The notes under the pieces were generated by a model. The model searched no databases. It was not told where the DNA came from and saw only the letters and a list, made by a program, of their open reading frames with translations. Shown in pieces: positions 8,575 to 18,304 of a stretch of DNA of 64,000 nucleotides. The position numbers were made by a program, and so were the translations under genes. Position 1 is the first letter of the stretch, and each line of letters starts with the position of its first letter. Source of the DNA: an uncultured Bacteroidales bacterium (GTDB lineage Bacteria > Bacteroidota > Bacteroidia > Bacteroidales > Paludibacteraceae); assembly GCA_902771935.1 (NCBI GenBank), contig CACXYM010000005.1, positions 62,001 to 126,000 of the forward strand, read 5' to 3'.

Positions 8575-9549
8575 ATGGGAATCTTTGAAATTGTTTTAGT
8601 CGTATTAATCGGCATTGCGGCCATTATTTTCTTCTACTATGTTCCGTTTATGCTGTGGATTAATGCCGGTGTCAGCGGTGTGCACGTATCGTTGATTCAG
8701 TTGTTCTTGATGCGTATTCGTAAGGTGCCCCCTACGAAAATTGTGAACTGCATGATTGAGGCGCACAAGGCAGGTTTGGAAGATGTGAAACGCGATGGAT
8801 TGGAGGCACACTATCTGGCCGGTGGTCATATTGAGCGTGTAACCCATGCGTTGGTTTCCGCATCGAAGGCTGGTATCCAACTGCCGTTTCAGATGGCAAC
8901 AGCTATTGACTTGGCAGGTCGTGACGTGTTTGAAGCCGTACAAATGTCGGTGAATCCGAAGGTAATCGACACTCCTCCTGTAACTGCTGTGGCTAAAGAT
9001 GGTATTCAGCTGATTGCTAAAGCGCGTGTAACCGTACGCGCCAATATTCGTCAGCTGGTCGGTGGCGCCGGAGAAGACACTGTTCTCGCTCGTGTAGGTG
9101 AGGGTATCGTTAGTTCTATCGGTAGTGCTGAAAGTCACAAACAGGTGTTGGAAAACCCCGATTCCATCAGTAAACTGGTGCTCTCAAAGGGCCTGGACGA
9201 TGGAACGGCATTCGAGATATTGAGTATTGATATTGCGGATATTGACGTAGGTAAGAATATTGGTGCCCAACTTCAGATGGATCAAGCCGAAGCGGATAAG
9301 AATATAGCCCAAGCGAAGGCTGAGGAACGTCGTGCAATGGCTATCGCCAATGAACAAGAGATGAAGGCTAAAGCGCAAGAGGCACGTGCAAAAGTGATTG
9401 AGGCAGAAGCACTTGTGCCACAAGCCATGGCTGATGCTTTCCGCAATGGTAATTTAGGCATTATGGACTATTACCGCATGCAAAATATCCAGGCCGACAC
9501 CACTATGCGTGAGGCTATCGGTACTACTAAACCGACCTCGAAGAAATAG
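8575..9549 (+). CDS. floA: Flotillin-like protein FloA
   Basis: 324 aa, full length for the family. An N-terminal membrane-inserting hydrophobic segment (residues 5-28) precedes a SPFH/PHB domain, and a coiled coil rich in A, E and K (about 235-290) drives oligomerisation. Flotillins scaffold functional membrane microdomains at the inner membrane. The conserved blocks [16 protein letters not shown] and [19 protein letters not shown] mark the FloA (former UPF0365) group rather than eukaryote-type FloT. Paired with the NfeD-like gene, as is normal for this family. Confidence 0.95.
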   Translation: MGIFEIVLVVLIGIAAIIFFYYVPFMLWINAGVSGVHVSLIQLFLMRIRKVPPTKIVNCMIEAHKAGLEDVKRDGLEAHYLAGGHIERVTHALVSASKAGIQLPFQMATAIDLAGRDVFEAVQMSVNPKVIDTPPVTAVAKDGIQLIAKARVTVRANIRQLVGGAGEDTVLARVGEGIVSSIGSAESHKQVLENPDSISKLVLSKGLDDGTAFEILSIDIADIDVGKNIGAQLQMDQAEADKNIAQAKAEERRAMAIANEQEMKAKAQEARAKVIEAEALVPQAMADAFRNGNLGIMDYYRMQNIQADTTMREAIGTTKPTSKK

Positions 9550-9554
9550 TCGGC

Positions 9555-10343
9555 ATGCGAATAGCCATACTTCAGTATCCTGTTTTATGGGCAAATAAGG
9601 AGGAAAACCTCCGCCTTGCCTGTGAGCGTTTGCGCGCATTGCGCGGAAAAGCAGACTTGGCATTGCTGCCCGAGATGTTCACCACGGGTTTCTGTACAGA
9701 CCAACCTGAACTGGCAGAGCCTGTGGACGGAACAACTATAACTACCTTGCAGGCCGTGGCTGATGAGTGCGAACTGGCTATTGTCGGGTCATTCATATGT
9801 CGTGAGAACGGATGCTTATACAACCGAGGATTCTTCGTCAAACCATACGAAAGTCCCGATTTCATCGATAAAGCGCATCTGTATGCGCATGGTGGAGAAG
9901 ACCGATTCTTTACCGCCGGAAAAGAGCGCAAAGTGGTGGAATATATGGGCGTTAGGTTCCGATTGCTTATATGCTATGACTTACGTTTCCCCATTTGGGC
10001 ACGGCAGGATAATGACCATCTATACGATGTACTCTTAGTTAGTGCCAACTGGCCGCAAGCGCGCATCCATTACTGGGATGCCTTAGTTCCTGCCCGAGCA
10101 ATTGAAAACCAGTGCTATATCTGTGCTGCTAATATAGTAGGTGAAGATAATTTGGATATGCATTATAACGGACACTCAGTAGCTTACGACAGTTATCTAA
10201 ATCCTGTTGTATGGTTCGAGGATGATGAAGAAGGCACAAAGATTGCTGATTTGGATATTGACCGATTATGGCATTTCAGGCAAGTATTGCCGTTATGGAA
10301 GGACGCAGATGGATACAATTTGGAAAATACGAGAACTGACTGA
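9555..10343 (+). CDS. Omega-amidase / nitrilase-superfamily hydrolase
   Basis: 262 aa. Carbon-nitrogen hydrolase fold with the catalytic triad visible: Glu40 (LLPEMFTTGF), Lys106 (DKAHLY) and Cys140 (LLICYDLRFP). The motifs match the YafV/omega-amidase branch, which removes the amide from alpha-ketoglutaramate and alpha-ketosuccinamate as metabolite repair after glutamine or asparagine transamination. Six nt after floA and overlapping recJ by 35 nt, so co-transcribed; no direct link to the neighbours' functions is evident. Confidence 0.88.
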   Translation: MRIAILQYPVLWANKEENLRLACERLRALRGKADLALLPEMFTTGFCTDQPELAEPVDGTTITTLQAVADECELAIVGSFICRENGCLYNRGFFVKPYESPDFIDKAHLYAHGGEDRFFTAGKERKVVEYMGVRFRLLICYDLRFPIWARQDNDHLYDVLLVSANWPQARIHYWDALVPARAIENQCYICAANIVGEDNLDMHYNGHSVAYDSYLNPVVWFEDDEEGTKIADLDIDRLWHFRQVLPLWKDADGYNLENTRTD

Positions 10344-12030
10344 TGATGAACAAGCATTGACCATTCAGCTTGCCAAAGAACTCTCTATCAGTGAGTTGTC
10401 TGCGCGCATGCTGGTTGTGCGCGGCATCTGTTCGGCCGAGCAGGCACGTGCGTATATCCGTCCATCGTTAGATAAAATTAATGACCCATTCCTCATGCGA
10501 GACATGGATAAAGCGGTTTCGCGTTTGGAAAAAGCTTTGCAGAACGGGGAACGGATATTGGTTTACGGCGATTATGATGTGGATGGCACAACTGCCGTTG
10601 CGCTAATGTACACTTTTGTCAAGAGCCTGACGGATAATGTGGATTTTTATATTCCGGACAGATATCTGGAAGGATATGGCATATCGTTCAAAGGCATTGA
10701 TTATGCCCAATCCACCGGCTGTTCGCTTATTATTGCACTGGACTGTGGTATAAAGGCCGTAGATAAAGTGGAGTATGCGACAAAGCGAAATATAGACTTC
10801 ATTATCTGTGACCACCATACACCTGGAGATGAGTTGCCCAAAGCTGTTGCTGTACTCAATATGAAACGTGCTGACTGCCCGTATCCATACAAGGACTTGA
10901 GTGGTTGTGGTGTAGGATTCAAGTTCGTACAAGCTTACTCGCAGACGCATAATATTCCGATGAAATGGCATGAAATGTTACCCTTGGTTGTGATGGCAAT
11001 TGCTTCTGATGTGGTATCTGTGACGGATGAGAATCGTATATTGGCTTTCTTCGGACTTAAGGAGATAAATAATAATCCAGCACCGGGTATTGCCGCTTTG
11101 ATTGAGGTGGCAGGTATTGACCCGAAGCATGTAACGATAACCGATTTGGGATATAAATTAGGTCCGCGTATTAATGCATGTGGTCGGCTTTACTCCGGTC
11201 GCGATGCTGTAGAGTTGCTTATTACGGATGATGTGGAGTTTGCTAAACAACGTGCACAAGATATTAATTCCTATAATGCTGAACGGCAGACATACGATAG
11301 GACTACGGCGGAAGAAGCGTTAGCAATGCTGGCGCAAGATCCTGACAATGAGAAGAAACATACAACTGTTGTCTATTCACCTAATTGGCACAGAGGCGTT
11401 GTGGGTATTGCCGCAAGTCGATTAATAGAGACCTATTACCGTCCGACAATAGTATTGACAGCCGGTGATGACGGTACTATTTCTGGTTCAGCTCGTTCGG
11501 TGGCAGGTTTTGATGTTTACTCTGCAATAGACTCGTGCCGTGATTTACTAACGAACTTCGGCGGACACCAGTTTGCAGCGGGATTGAGTATGTTAGAAAC
11601 TTCATTACCTGAGTTCAAAAGACGGTTTGAAGAGTATGTGGCAACCCATATAACGGAAGAACAGCAACACCCTATGATTCAAGTAGAAGCAGAGATTAAT
11701 TATGCCGATATCACCGATCAATTCTTCAAGGTATTGCGTTGCTTGGAGCCATTCGGACCGGGGAATGAACGCCCTGTTTTTGTGACGCGGAATGTAATTA
11801 ATAACCGCTATACCAAACGTGTAGGCAAGACGGGCGAACATTTGAAGTTGGATGTGACGGACCGCACAGCAGCCATCACGGGAATAGCTTTCGGCAAAGG
11901 CGATTTGGCGTTGCACCTGCAGAATGGAAATGCTGTGGATGTTTGTTATGAATTGGATGAGAATATCTACAACGGAGTTCGCAGTATTCAAATGATGGTG
12001 GAAGATATAAAAATCGTAAATAAAAAATAA
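10309..12030 (+). CDS. recJ: Single-stranded-DNA-specific exonuclease RecJ
   Basis: 573 aa. 5'-3' ssDNA exonuclease for recombination and mismatch/base-excision repair. DHH phosphoesterase motifs: [30 protein letters not shown]; then DHHA1 signatures [11 protein letters not shown] and FGGHQFAAG, and an OB-like C-terminal domain. The frame runs 34 codons further upstream inside the nitrilase gene, but [10 protein letters not shown] aligns with the usual RecJ beginning, so ATG 10309 is preferred. Lies with tdk and priA in a nucleic-acid segment of the operon. Confidence 0.95.
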   Translation: MDTIWKIRELTDDEQALTIQLAKELSISELSARMLVVRGICSAEQARAYIRPSLDKINDPFLMRDMDKAVSRLEKALQNGERILVYGDYDVDGTTAVALMYTFVKSLTDNVDFYIPDRYLEGYGISFKGIDYAQSTGCSLIIALDCGIKAVDKVEYATKRNIDFIICDHHTPGDELPKAVAVLNMKRADCPYPYKDLSGCGVGFKFVQAYSQTHNIPMKWHEMLPLVVMAIASDVVSVTDENRILAFFGLKEINNNPAPGIAALIEVAGIDPKHVTITDLGYKLGPRINACGRLYSGRDAVELLITDDVEFAKQRAQDINSYNAERQTYDRTTAEEALAMLAQDPDNEKKHTTVVYSPNWHRGVVGIAASRLIETYYRPTIVLTAGDDGTISGSARSVAGFDVYSAIDSCRDLLTNFGGHQFAAGLSMLETSLPEFKRRFEEYVATHITEEQQHPMIQVEAEINYADITDQFFKVLRCLEPFGPGNERPVFVTRNVINNRYTKRVGKTGEHLKLDVTDRTAAITGIAFGKGDLALHLQNGNAVDVCYELDENIYNGVRSIQMMVEDIKIVNKK

Positions 12031-12040
12031 ACACTATATT

Positions 12041-12649
12041 ATGTTTTCAGAAAGAGACACACAAGGACCGAGCCGTCGCAGAGGCGGAATTGAAGTAGTT
12101 TGCGGATCAATGTTCTCCGGCAAGACGGAAGAATTGATTCGTCGTATGAAACGTGCGCAGTTTGCCAAACAGCGGGTTGAGATTTTCAAACCGGCTATTG
12201 ATGTGCGCTATAGCGTAGAGGATGTAGTTAGTCATGACAAGCGCGTTATTCAATCCACGCCGGTGGATAGTAGCCAGAACATTTTGCTTTTAGCGAGCGA
12301 TATTGATGTGGTGGGAATTGATGAGGCGCAGTTCTTCGACATGGGAATTGTGGATGTATGCAAGCAATTGGCCGAGCGCGGTGTGCGTGTTATTGTTGCC
12401 GGTTTGGATATGGACTTTAAGGGTGTTCCTTTTGGTCCGATGCCTGCATTAATGGCAATTGCGGAAGATGTATATAAGACACATGCTATCTGCGTTAATT
12501 GTGGTGATTTGGCATATGTGAGTCATCGTTTGGTTGCTTCTGAGAAACGCGTTTTACTCGGTGAAACCGATAGTTATGAGCCATTATGTCGTTCATGCTA
12601 CAATAAAGCGATAGCGGCGGAAAAAGCATCCGAATCTGAAAGCAATTGA
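12041..12649 (+). CDS. tdk: Thymidine kinase
   Basis: 202 aa. Phosphorylates thymidine in the salvage route to dTMP. Type II thymidine kinase with the P-loop [15 protein letters not shown] at the start, the DEAQF motif ([10 protein letters not shown]), and a lasso region with a zinc site formed by CVNCGD and CRSC. Ten nt after recJ; its end overlaps the inferred start of priA. Confidence 0.95.
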   Translation: MFSERDTQGPSRRRGGIEVVCGSMFSGKTEELIRRMKRAQFAKQRVEIFKPAIDVRYSVEDVVSHDKRVIQSTPVDSSQNILLLASDIDVVGIDEAQFFDMGIVDVCKQLAERGVRVIVAGLDMDFKGVPFGPMPALMAIAEDVYKTHAICVNCGDLAYVSHRLVASEKRVLLGETDSYEPLCRSCYNKAIAAEKASESESN

Positions 12650-14633
12650 TGTTATATTACCTTTAGCCATTTCGGACGTTTATACGTATAGCGTTCCGGA
12701 GAATAGTGAGTGCCCGCAATCAGGAATGCGGGTACTTGTTCCTTTGGCTAAGAAAGAAGTAGTTGGTATTGTAGTGGGCGAACGACGTGAGCCGGTGGCA
12801 GAACATGTTGTTTTGCGAGATATTATAGCGGTCTTGGATGAGATGCCGATTGTGACCGCAGAACAACTACAATTATGGCGTTGGATAGCGGATTACTATG
12901 TTTGCCCTATTGGTGATGTAATGGCTGCGGCTTTGCCGGCAAAGATAGGGGATAAAAGTTATTCTTTTTCTCCAGTTAAGAAACGTCGTGTTCATTTGCC
13001 GGAATATACCGGTGAAATCGAGCCTTTTCATACATTGGATACCCAACAATCGAATGCTTTATCGCAAATAAAAAAGGAATGGAAATCGCATAATACGACC
13101 TTGCTTTTCGGCGTGACATCTTCGGGTAAAACAGAAGTCTATATGCATCTTATCCGCGAACAGTTGGAGGCAGGAAAGCAAGTATTGTATTTAGTGCCGG
13201 AGATTGCTTTAACAACCCAATTGACAGATCGTTTACAGAAAGTATTCGGCGAGCAAGTGGTAGTATATCATTCCCGCGTGACTGACGGATTGCGTGCAGA
13301 GATTTATCGGCAACAGTTATATCCAAAGCCGCGGCTTATCGTCGGCGCAAGGTCTGCTGTGTTCCTGCCATTTAAGGAATTGGGATTAGTGATAGTGGAT
13401 GAAGAGCATGAACCGAGTTACAAGCAGCAAGATCCTGCTCCGCGATATCATGCTCGTTCGGTAGCAATTATGTTGGCGCAGATGTATCATGCAAAAGTGC
13501 TACTTGGAACAGCTACTCCTTCGGTGGAATCGTACTATAATGCACAAACAGGTAAGTATGGTTTGGTGACGATGAAGGAGCGTTTTGCGGGCTTGCAGCT
13601 ACCGAAGATAACGATGATTGATTTGTCTCGGCAGTATCATCGCAAAGAGATGTATGGTCATTTTTCCGATCCGTTAGTGGCACGAATGCAAGAGGAAATA
13701 GAGAAGGGAAAACAAGTTATATTGTTCCAGAATCGTCGTGGTTATGCGCCAATGATGGAGTGCGAAGATTGTTCCAAATCGCCGAAGTGTGTGAATTGTG
13801 ATGTGCCTATGACCTTGCATTTGCGGGACAAACGATTGACCTGCCATTATTGCGGATATAGTATTCCGATGCCGCAGAGCTGTCCGGAATGTGGTGGAAA
13901 AATCAAGATACATGGTTTTGGTACGGAGCGTGTGGAAGATGAAGTGCATGAGTTTGTTCCTGCAGCGCGTGTGATGCGAATGGATCTCGATTCAACAGGC
14001 AAGAAGAGTGCCTATCAGGATATTATCAACGCGTTTGGAAAGCATGAAGTGGATGTGTTGGTTGGTACGCAGATGGTGTCGAAAGGATTGCATTTTGACG
14101 ATGTGAGTCTGGTTGCTGTTCTCAATGCCGATAATTTATTTAACCAGCCTGACTTTCGTTGCTATGAAAGAGCCTATCAGATGCTGGAACAAGTGAGTGG
14201 TCGCGCCGGGAGAAAAGGTGAACAAGGTGAAGTGATTATCCAGTCATTTGATGTGAAGAATCCGCTATTTGAGTATGTCCTTCATCATGATTATGAGAGC
14301 TTTTATGCAGCGCAAATCTCTGAAAGAGAAGCGTTTAACTACCCGCCGTTTTGTCGGATGATAACAGTTATATTGCGGCATAAGGATGCAATCAAGGTGC
14401 ATAGTGCTGCGAATGAGTTGCAAAGGCGATTGAGTCAGGTGTTTGGTAAGAGATGTTCTGTTGTGATAGAGCCGAGCATCTCGAAGATACAGAATATGCA
14501 TATCCGCACGATCCAATTGCGGATTGAGGCAAAAGCAAGTTACGCTCGCGCCAAGTCTATGCTTCGTGAACAAGTGCAAGCTTTACCGGAATTGAAGAAT
14601 GTGCAGGTACTATTCGATATTGATCCGATGTAA
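12636..14633 (+). CDS. priA: Primosomal helicase PriA with apparent CTG start
   Basis: 665 aa from the inferred start. Restarts stalled replication forks. Walker [17 protein letters not shown] helicase box ([13 protein letters not shown]), QNRRGYAP, a zinc domain with four CxxC pairs (CEDC, CVNC, CHYC, CPEC) and [14 protein letters not shown]. The first in-frame ATG is 12726, but upstream codons still read as the conserved PriA N-terminus (DVILPL, then VYTYSVP) back to a stop at 12612-12614. There is no ATG, GTG or TTG there; CTG at 12636 gives [11 protein letters not shown], a normal PriA start, with a 14-nt overlap of tdk. ATT at 12645 is the alternative. Confidence 0.9.
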   Translation: MKAIDVILPLAISDVYTYSVPENSECPQSGMRVLVPLAKKEVVGIVVGERREPVAEHVVLRDIIAVLDEMPIVTAEQLQLWRWIADYYVCPIGDVMAAALPAKIGDKSYSFSPVKKRRVHLPEYTGEIEPFHTLDTQQSNALSQIKKEWKSHNTTLLFGVTSSGKTEVYMHLIREQLEAGKQVLYLVPEIALTTQLTDRLQKVFGEQVVVYHSRVTDGLRAEIYRQQLYPKPRLIVGARSAVFLPFKELGLVIVDEEHEPSYKQQDPAPRYHARSVAIMLAQMYHAKVLLGTATPSVESYYNAQTGKYGLVTMKERFAGLQLPKITMIDLSRQYHRKEMYGHFSDPLVARMQEEIEKGKQVILFQNRRGYAPMMECEDCSKSPKCVNCDVPMTLHLRDKRLTCHYCGYSIPMPQSCPECGGKIKIHGFGTERVEDEVHEFVPAARVMRMDLDSTGKKSAYQDIINAFGKHEVDVLVGTQMVSKGLHFDDVSLVAVLNADNLFNQPDFRCYERAYQMLEQVSGRAGRKGEQGEVIIQSFDVKNPLFEYVLHHDYESFYAAQISEREAFNYPPFCRMITVILRHKDAIKVHSAANELQRRLSQVFGKRCSVVIEPSISKIQNMHIRTIQLRIEAKASYARAKSMLREQVQALPELKNVQVLFDIDPM

Positions 14634-14754
14634 ATGGCTGAACAGTAGCATAATAACAGCTTAATCACCCTATAATCACCTTTTAATCACCCTTTAATCA
14701 CCCTTTGTTAGCGGGGAGAGATTCGCAAAAAATGGGATAATTCTGCAGGTTTAT
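14634..14754. other. Intergenic region after priA, before the exporter promoter
   Basis: Non-coding. It holds the 11-bp-phased TAATNACC array (14651-14702) and then about 50 nt of unremarkable sequence before the -33 box. No hairpin terminator for priA was found, so the array may lie in its 3' untranslated region. Confidence 0.6.
14651..14702. repeat. Phased 11-bp repeat array, site A (5 units)
   Basis: TAATCACC begins at 14662, 14673, 14684 and 14695, and a degenerate TAATAACA at 14651, all exactly 11 bp apart. The same unit and spacing recur at 42645-42685 (other strand) and 55696-55747. Starts 18 nt after the priA stop codon. Confidence 0.85.
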
Positions 14755-14786
14755 TTTGCGTATATGAAAAAAAAGTAGTACTTTTG
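14755..14786 (+). promoter_or_regulatory. Promoter for the MMPL/RND exporter operon
   Basis: -33 TTTG 14755-14758, -7 TACTTTTG 14779-14786, spacer 20 bp. It predicts a leader of about 310 nt that contains all of the 53-bp tandem repeats. Confidence 0.78.
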
Positions 14787-14811
14787 CAGCGTTTTTTGAA
14801 TAAGATATTCA

Positions 14812-15078
14812 AACAGAAGGATAGATAAATAGTCCCCGAAGGGACCAAGTAAAAGAAAAAAGTCCAACAGAAAAAGAGATAAGCAATCCCCAAGGGACCA
14901 AGTAAAAGAAAAAAGTCCAACAGAAAAAGAGATAAGCAATCCCCAAGGGACCAAGTAAAAGAAAAAAGTCCAATAGAAAGAGAGATAAGCAATCCCGAAG
15001 GGACCAAGTAAGGGAAAAGGGTCTAACAGAAAGGGAGAAAATACATCCCAAAAGGGACTAAGTAAAAGAAAGTTAAGG
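14812..15078. repeat. 53-bp tandem repeat in the exporter leader
   Basis: Units start at the motif GGGACC at 14841, 14894, 14947 and 15000, with GGGACT at 15054 (periods 53, 53, 53, 54), plus partial copies at both ends. Units 1 and 2 are identical, unit 3 has three changes, unit 4 is more diverged. Every junction keeps a small hairpin TCCC-(3-5 nt)-GGGA whose loop varies (CGAA, CAA, GAA, AAAA). Purine-rich on plus; no plus-strand frame is open through it. Confidence 0.9.
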
Positions 15079-15103
15079 TAATTAAAAAATTGAGATAAAG
15101 AAG

Positions 15104-18100
15104 TTGAGAAGCGGATATCATTACATATTGTTGGGATTGTCGATTGTGGCAGCGGTTATCTGCGGGATACTGATTCCGCGGGTGAATGTCAATAGCGACA
15201 TGACGAAATACCTGCCGAACGACTCGCGGATGCGTGAGGGTTTGGAGATAATCACGAATGATTTTTCGGCGGCACAGTTGCAGAATGCAGACGTGAAGGC
15301 GATGTTTCCGGATGTACGTTCAGATGAGCGTGAAGTTCTGATGAGTCAGTTGAATGCCCTTCCGGATGTTTACGGCATCACCTACAATGTGTCGGCAGAT
15401 AGTGCTTACACCTTATTTAATATGGTTGTACCGAAGAGTGTTGACCAGAAGGCGTTGGGTAAGTCTATTTGCGAGCGCTACGGAGATGATGTGATTGTAG
15501 AGACGAGTCAGGATGGTGCGACACCTCCGTTCTCGGTTATTGTTATTGCGGCTATATTGATTTTTGCGGTATTGTTCTTTATGGCTCAATCGTGGTTAGA
15601 TCCGTTGCTGATTCTTCTTGCGACAGGAATAGCGGTTGTGCTGAATGTGGGAACGAACTTCTTCATGCCGAGTGTATCGATTACGACGAATTATATTGCT
15701 CCGATTTTGCAGTTGGTATTGAGTTTGGACTATTCGATAGTGCTTTTGAACCGCTATCGTCAGGAGTTGAATTCGGGTGTTGAACGGACGTTGAGTCAAA
15801 CGATTAATACGGCTATTCTGCGAGCAATACCATCAATTATCAGTAGCGCGATGACAACAGTTGTTGGTTTGCTGATGTTGCTGTTGATGCGTCTGAAGAT
15901 AGGAATGGACATGGGTATTGTTTTGGCTAAAGGTGTGCTGTGCAGTTTAGTTTGCACGTTCACAGTTTTGCCTTCCATGTTGTTATTATTCCACAAGGCA
16001 TTGCAAAAAACTACGAAGCGCGTGTTTGTGCTTCCGACAGACAAGATAGGTTGGTTTGTGACACACCATAAAGTGACATTGGTTATCTTTATTGTGCTGC
16101 TGTTTGGTTCATCCTATTATTTTTCTCGTCAGACGGATATAACTTTTTCGACGAATGGTAAGTCGCAGATAAGCGAGGTGTTCCCGCGTTTGAACCCGAT
16201 GCTTGTTGTATATGATACAAAGGACGAGCCAGGCATCATGCAGTTAGCAGACAGCATGAAAAATGAAGAGAGTGTGTTGAGTATAGTTTCTTATCCGACT
16301 TTGCTCAAGTCTCAATATACGGCATCAGAACTGACCGCCCATATCAAACGTTTGACCGTAGATATGGCAGACTATATGCCGTCGCTGGACAACAATATGA
16401 GCATGCTGACTCCGGAATTGATGCAAGTGGTATATTACCTTCATTCGGGCAGTGGCGACACGTTAACTCTTCCTTTCCCGGAAGTGATGCGATTTATCAA
16501 GGATGATTGTTTAAATAATCCGTTGTTTGCTGGTGTCATTGATAACCGGCTGCGCAGTCAGATACAGTTGTTAGACGGATTGATGGCTATTTCGAGCAAT
16601 TCGGATGACGAAGAATTAGAAGAAGAAGCAGAAGTTGCTGCTCCGACGGTTATTCATCACGAGGATGTGGATGCCCATTTGAATCCTGTTGAGTCGCGAA
16701 CGGATGCGAATGCTGAGGCAAAGAATGTGCGTCACGGCAAAGGTAAGATGGCTGTTGACGGCAAGATTTCAGTTATTCAGTTTGCTAATATCCTGGATGC
16801 TATTTACAGCAATGAGTCCTCGTCTTATCTGCGCCATATCACGGATACGACACAGTTGCACAAGGATATGAACGTCCGTCAGATGGCCGATTTCATCGGT
16901 TCATCGAATAGCCAGACGAAACTTATTTATTCGATGAGTGATTACGGCAAGCGAATGACTCCGTTGCAGTATGTGCATTTTTTGACGGACGATTTGTTCC
17001 GTCGTAAGGCACTCCGTTCGATGGTTAGCGACGAACAGAAACGCGAATTGACTATCCGTGAGCGATTTATGGATTATGCTGATGCAGATGCGTATTTGTC
17101 GGCAGAAGACTTGTCGTCGATGTTGATGGAATATGGTTTCCACACGATGACTGAATCACGTGTTTTGGCGATTGCTCGCGGACAAGATTTATTGCCAGAG
17201 CCGGAGGAAGAAGAACTTCTTCCAGAGGATAATCAGGCACTTTATTCGGATGTTGATTCGTGCGCGATAGAGAAAGAAGAATTAGCGGCCGTTTCATCTA
17301 CTCCGAAAGCGAAGAATGAAAATGAGCGTCGCGCCGAATTGATGGTTGAACTGATGGAGTCAAACAAGGAATACACGAGCGCTGAGATGGTGAAGATATT
17401 CAAGTCGTTAGGCGAGCAAGTTTCTCCATCCACGGTTCATTTGCTGTATTGTTACTACGGTAGTCAGCACTATTATAATGATAGTCTTCGGATGAGTCTG
17501 GAAGGTTTGCTTTACTATGCTGCCGATACCTTGATTAAGGATCAACAAGTGACAGCATTCCTGGATGAAAAGACTCGTGCTTTAATAGAAGATATTCCGA
17601 ATCAGTTGAAAGATGGTATTGGTATGTTGAGCCACGACGATTACGCATTGATGGTGCTTGTGACCAATTTACCAGATGAATCTCCCGAGACTTATGCTTT
17701 TGTGGAGGAACTTGATAGTTTGTCGTCTGCGATATTGGATGAACCATACTATTTGGTTGGCGAATCAGTTATGTTTGACGAGATGAAACGAGGATTCAGC
17801 GCTGAAATGACGAGGATTACGTTGTTTACGATATTGGCTATTTTCTTGATAGTTGCACTTACGTTCAAATCTATATTTGTTCCGATTATTCTGGTGATGA
17901 CTGTTATGACGGCCGTGTTTGTAAACGTAACCGTAAGTGGTTGGATATCAGGCGGTATGTTGTATCTTGCTTACTTGATTGTTCAAAGTATTTTGATGGG
18001 TGCGACGATAGACTATGGAATTTTGTTCGCTAACTATTATAAGGAACATCGGCGTGTGGAGGATGAGTATGAAGCGAGCAAGCAAGCGTATCGTGGTTCG

Positions 18101-18304
18101 ATACGTACTATTATGACATCCGGTATCATTATGGTCATTGGTCCTGGTGTAATGGCAGTATCGGTTGATGATGTGGCTATTTCGTCAATTGTAGGTTGTT
18201 TGGCCATCGGTTCGGCAGTGTCGGTATTATTGATTCTGTTCGTACTGCCAGGAATATTGGTGGCTTTCGATAGATGGGTTGTTAATAAAAAGAAGTGCAA
18301 ATGA
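15104..18304 (+). CDS. MMPL/RND-superfamily exporter
   Basis: 1066 aa. Two tandem MMPL-type halves: an N-terminal helix (about 5-25), a soluble domain, five to six helices (about 140-300), a large extracytoplasmic domain, then a second helix block (about 900-1055). Such RND proteins use the proton gradient to export lipids or hydrophobic compounds; the substrate is unknown. Two acidic low-complexity insertions (about 498-552 and 698-745) make it longer than typical members. No ATG is near the start: TTG 15104 or ATT 15089 are the options after the stop at 15083. Overlaps the next gene by ATGA. Confidence 0.82.
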   Translation: MRSGYHYILLGLSIVAAVICGILIPRVNVNSDMTKYLPNDSRMREGLEIITNDFSAAQLQNADVKAMFPDVRSDEREVLMSQLNALPDVYGITYNVSADSAYTLFNMVVPKSVDQKALGKSICERYGDDVIVETSQDGATPPFSVIVIAAILIFAVLFFMAQSWLDPLLILLATGIAVVLNVGTNFFMPSVSITTNYIAPILQLVLSLDYSIVLLNRYRQELNSGVERTLSQTINTAILRAIPSIISSAMTTVVGLLMLLLMRLKIGMDMGIVLAKGVLCSLVCTFTVLPSMLLLFHKALQKTTKRVFVLPTDKIGWFVTHHKVTLVIFIVLLFGSSYYFSRQTDITFSTNGKSQISEVFPRLNPMLVVYDTKDEPGIMQLADSMKNEESVLSIVSYPTLLKSQYTASELTAHIKRLTVDMADYMPSLDNNMSMLTPELMQVVYYLHSGSGDTLTLPFPEVMRFIKDDCLNNPLFAGVIDNRLRSQIQLLDGLMAISSNSDDEELEEEAEVAAPTVIHHEDVDAHLNPVESRTDANAEAKNVRHGKGKMAVDGKISVIQFANILDAIYSNESSSYLRHITDTTQLHKDMNVRQMADFIGSSNSQTKLIYSMSDYGKRMTPLQYVHFLTDDLFRRKALRSMVSDEQKRELTIRERFMDYADADAYLSAEDLSSMLMEYGFHTMTESRVLAIARGQDLLPEPEEEELLPEDNQALYSDVDSCAIEKEELAAVSSTPKAKNENERRAELMVELMESNKEYTSAEMVKIFKSLGEQVSPSTVHLLYCYYGSQHYYNDSLRMSLEGLLYYAADTLIKDQQVTAFLDEKTRALIEDIPNQLKDGIGMLSHDDYALMVLVTNLPDESPETYAFVEELDSLSSAILDEPYYLVGESVMFDEMKRGFSAEMTRITLFTILAIFLIVALTFKSIFVPIILVMTVMTAVFVNVTVSGWISGGMLYLAYLIVQSILMGATIDYGILFANYYKEHRRVEDEYEASKQAYRGSIRTIMTSGIIMVIGPGVMAVSVDDVAISSIVGCLAIGSAVSVLLILFVLPGILVAFDRWVVNKKKCK

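Noticed and set aside
14651-14702. CRISPR array or DnaA-box cluster as explanation for the 11-bp units
   Set aside because: There are no spacers between units and no cas genes; the unit TAATNACC does not match the DnaA box TTATCCACA.
14708-15051. Three overlapping minus-strand frames rich in Leu/Phe across the 53-bp repeat
   Set aside because: 53 is not a multiple of 3, so the repeat opens all frames in turn. There is no promoter or terminator for them, and the encoded peptide is a purine-rich-repeat artefact.
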